Origin: Bacteroidales bacterium
GTDB taxonomy: Bacteria > Bacteroidota > Bacteroidia > Bacteroidales > Bacteroidaceae
Direction: 5' to 3'
NCBI GenBank assembly: GCA_004552155.1
Contig: SFPF01000082.1
Location: 1-7,323 of the forward strand
Length of the DNA: 7,323 nt
Part shown: piece after piece, positions 7,051-7,323 of the stretch
Layout of the letters: each line of letters opens with the position of its first letter
How positions within the stretch are numbered: position 1 is the stretch's first letter
Position numbers and translations under genes: made by a program
Notes under the pieces: model-generated
Told to the model about the DNA's origin: nothing
Database searches by the model: none
The model's input: the letters and a program-made list of their open reading frames with translations, nothing else

Positions 7051-7068
7051 ATTTGATTTTTATCAAAT
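7051..7068. repeat. AT-rich perfect dyad upstream of rpsA
   Basis: ATTTGAT-TTTT-ATCAAAT forms a 7-bp perfect dyad about 50 bp upstream of the candidate rpsA -7 box. It could be a regulator binding site or a weak hairpin. The position suits an operator, but no known regulator is indicated. Confidence 0.35.
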
Positions 7069-7133
7069 GAAAGAATCTTGTCTGCGATTTTTTTCGTCCA
7101 TGATTGTTTTCGCCCACGAATTTCACGGATTTA

Positions 7134-7186
7134 CACTAATCTCTTTCAACGGGTAAAAAGGCGACCTTGTCGGTCGCACTAATCTC
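7134..7186 (-). terminator. Possible small terminator flanked by 10-bp direct repeats
   Basis: On the minus strand GCGACC-GACAA-GGTCGC (7177-7161) is followed by CTTTTTA, a minimal intrinsic-terminator layout for a transcript entering from the right. CACTAATCTC is directly repeated at 7134-7143 and 7177-7186, on either side of the hairpin. The sequence before it (7111-7131, GCCCACGAATTTCACGG and on) resembles 4480-4500. This may be another dispersed repeat instead of a dedicated terminator. Confidence 0.4.
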
Positions 7187-7198
7187 ACGAATAACAAA

Positions 7199-7323
7199 TC
7201 GTTCATATAAATGCATGATTTCACTGCGTTGGCTGCACAAGTGTGGCGGGCTGTAAGCCCAATTGCTGCACTCAGCCCAGGGCAGCGCCCTGGGGAAACG
7301 ATGTTGCATTGATTAAAGTGTCG
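7199..7323 (+). repeat. 125-bp inverted repeat, copy C (upstream of rpsA), reaching the window end
   Basis: This matches the minus strand of 4807-4930 nearly perfectly (two differences) and contains the palindromic core at 7245-7300. The match is still running at the last base of the window, so the true repeat may be longer. The left edge at TCGTTCAT is sharp: sequence left of it is unrelated to the flank of copy A. Confidence 0.93.

Overview
The window looks like chromosomal DNA from a Bacteroidales bacterium, most likely Prevotellaceae. Four things point there: an S1 ribosomal protein of Bacteroidota type, a secreted protein with a type IX secretion (Por) sorting-domain-like C-terminus, candidate promoters with the TAnnTTTG -7 box of this phylum, and translation starts in A/T-rich sequence without a clear Shine-Dalgarno. 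Genus is an inference; no marker here fixes it.

Layout, left to right. (1) Positions 1-1164 are the trailing part of a type V-A (Cas12a) CRISPR array. It has 19 repeat copies, the first cut by the window edge, and 18 spacers. It reads on the + strand, so the leader and any cas genes lie to the left, outside the window. One internal repeat (436-459) has lost its crRNA-handle stem-loop, and the last repeat (1130-1164) is degenerate. A strong terminator hairpin follows at 1265-1301. (2) Positions 1325-4279, minus strand, hold a two-gene operon of secreted proteins. A 158-aa exported protein comes first. Its stop overlaps the start of a second exported beta-rich protein (TAATG), which would be about 825 aa but is split by a frameshift near 2288-2294. 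(3) Positions 4280-4996 have no credible gene. They hold the operon's candidate promoter and then a dense set of palindromes and interspersed repeats. (4) Positions 4997-6784, minus strand, are rpsA (30S ribosomal protein S1, six S1 domains), with a strong terminator at 4931-4972. (5) Positions 6785-7323 hold the rpsA leader, its candidate promoter, small hairpins, and a 125-bp repeat that is a near-perfect inverted copy of the one just downstream of rpsA.

The regions are not functionally linked. The CRISPR array is a defence locus, the secreted pair is probably surface or extracellular, and rpsA is core translation. The most notable points are the broken internal Cas12a repeat, the near-identical 124/125-bp inverted repeats bracketing rpsA, the palindromic repeat cluster at 4427-4930, and the frameshifted secreted repeat protein. 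No cas gene, transposase, tRNA or rRNA is visible.
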